This document shows, piece after piece, positions 63,786 through 64,000 of a stretch of 64,000 nt of DNA. Position numbers and translations under genes: made by a program. The stretch covers positions 1 to 64,000 of the forward strand of contig JBOFJQ010000009.1 in assembly GCA_051656905.1 (NCBI GenBank). Reading direction: 5' to 3'. The notes beneath the pieces were generated by a model, which was given only the letters and a program-made list of their open reading frames with translations, was not told where the DNA came from and made no database searches. The number at the start of each line of letters is the position of its first letter. Within the stretch, counting starts at the first letter, position 1. This DNA comes from JAGNZR01 sp051656905 (GTDB taxonomy: Bacteria; Fusobacteriota; Fusobacteriia; Fusobacteriales; Fusobacteriaceae).

Positions 63786-63960
63786 ATTTTTTTGTTTAAC
63801 TATATTTTGAAAATAATTTACCACAAATGGATTCTATCATATTTAATTTAAAACGTATAGAGGTTTTTTTTCAAAAAAATAAAAAAAAATTAAATATTTT
63901 TACATTAATAAAAAAATTGTAAAAAGATTTAATTTTTATATATAAATAATTTTATTTTAA

Positions 63961-64000
63961 CTATTTAACAGCTATTTTAGCAAGTGCCAAAGCTCCTTTT
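63961..64000 (-). CDS. 3' end of a gene running off the window
   Basis: The last 12 codons of a minus-strand frame (KGALALAKIAVK then TAG at 63961-63963). The text is coding-like, but too little is present to name it. Confidence 0.4.
   Translation of the reverse strand, partial: KGALALAKIAVK

Overview
The window is AT-rich chromosomal DNA, very probably from a member of the Fusobacteriaceae (a Fusobacterium or Cetobacterium relative). This placement is an inference from low GC with long A/T runs, a Gram-negative envelope (secretin, lipoproteins, autotransporter), low-GC-type Rho-independent terminators and strong AGGAGG ribosome sites. The species was not determined.

Layout. 1-6626: a complete tryptophan operon, trpEGDCFBA, behind a Trp-rich leader peptide and attenuator. 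6692-20668: a two-armed type IV pilus/type II secretion-like locus. The minus arm runs thioredoxin, TPR lipoprotein, pilin, prepilin peptidase, three minor pilins, PilN-, PilO/P- and PilQ-like proteins; the plus arm runs minor pilin, secreted protein, ATPase, membrane platform, second pilin. No retraction ATPase is visible. 20721-23566: codBA behind a U-rich leader ORF whose stop codon runs into a terminator, which looks like pyrBI-type attenuation. 23571-28034: an iron alcohol dehydrogenase with a MerR regulator, mscL, and a MerR/GyrI-like regulator next to a secreted deiminase; two promoters here have the 19-bp spacer typical of MerR control. 28030-32273: small membrane proteins, ddl, an orphan class III cyclase-like protein, a Vat-type acetyltransferase and an alpha/beta hydrolase.

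32449-44990 is an accessory island ending at tRNA-Arg(CCU). It carries a frameshifted HTH gene, a cholesterol-dependent-cytolysin-like toxin without signal peptide plus a coupled small partner, a phage repressor region, a phage lysis cassette (M15 endolysin, holin), a nuclease-STAND NTPase, an OLD-family nuclease, a type III toxin-antitoxin-like locus and gene remnants.

The most exciting system is at 42834-44059. A consensus promoter drives 36-nt tandem repeats that can fold as H-type pseudoknots with compensatory changes between copies. A terminator and then a 342-aa protein follow. The protein's first ~100 residues resemble ToxN/AbiQ/TenpN endoRNases and its C-terminal half is a Fic/Doc domain whose catalytic His is replaced by Gln. 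This looks like a type III toxin-antitoxin system with a fused ToxN-Fic toxin. The second highlight is the cytolysin operon at 32751-34450.

45050-64000 returns to mostly housekeeping genes: a SpoIID/LytB lipoprotein with its two halves in permuted order, an HD phosphohydrolase, rsuA, truA, hutG and a HutD protein, LemA plus DUF2207, an acyltransferase, a nucleoside hydrolase, nagA, sfsA, a YitT protein, a large autotransporter and a dicarboxylate/amino-acid symporter.
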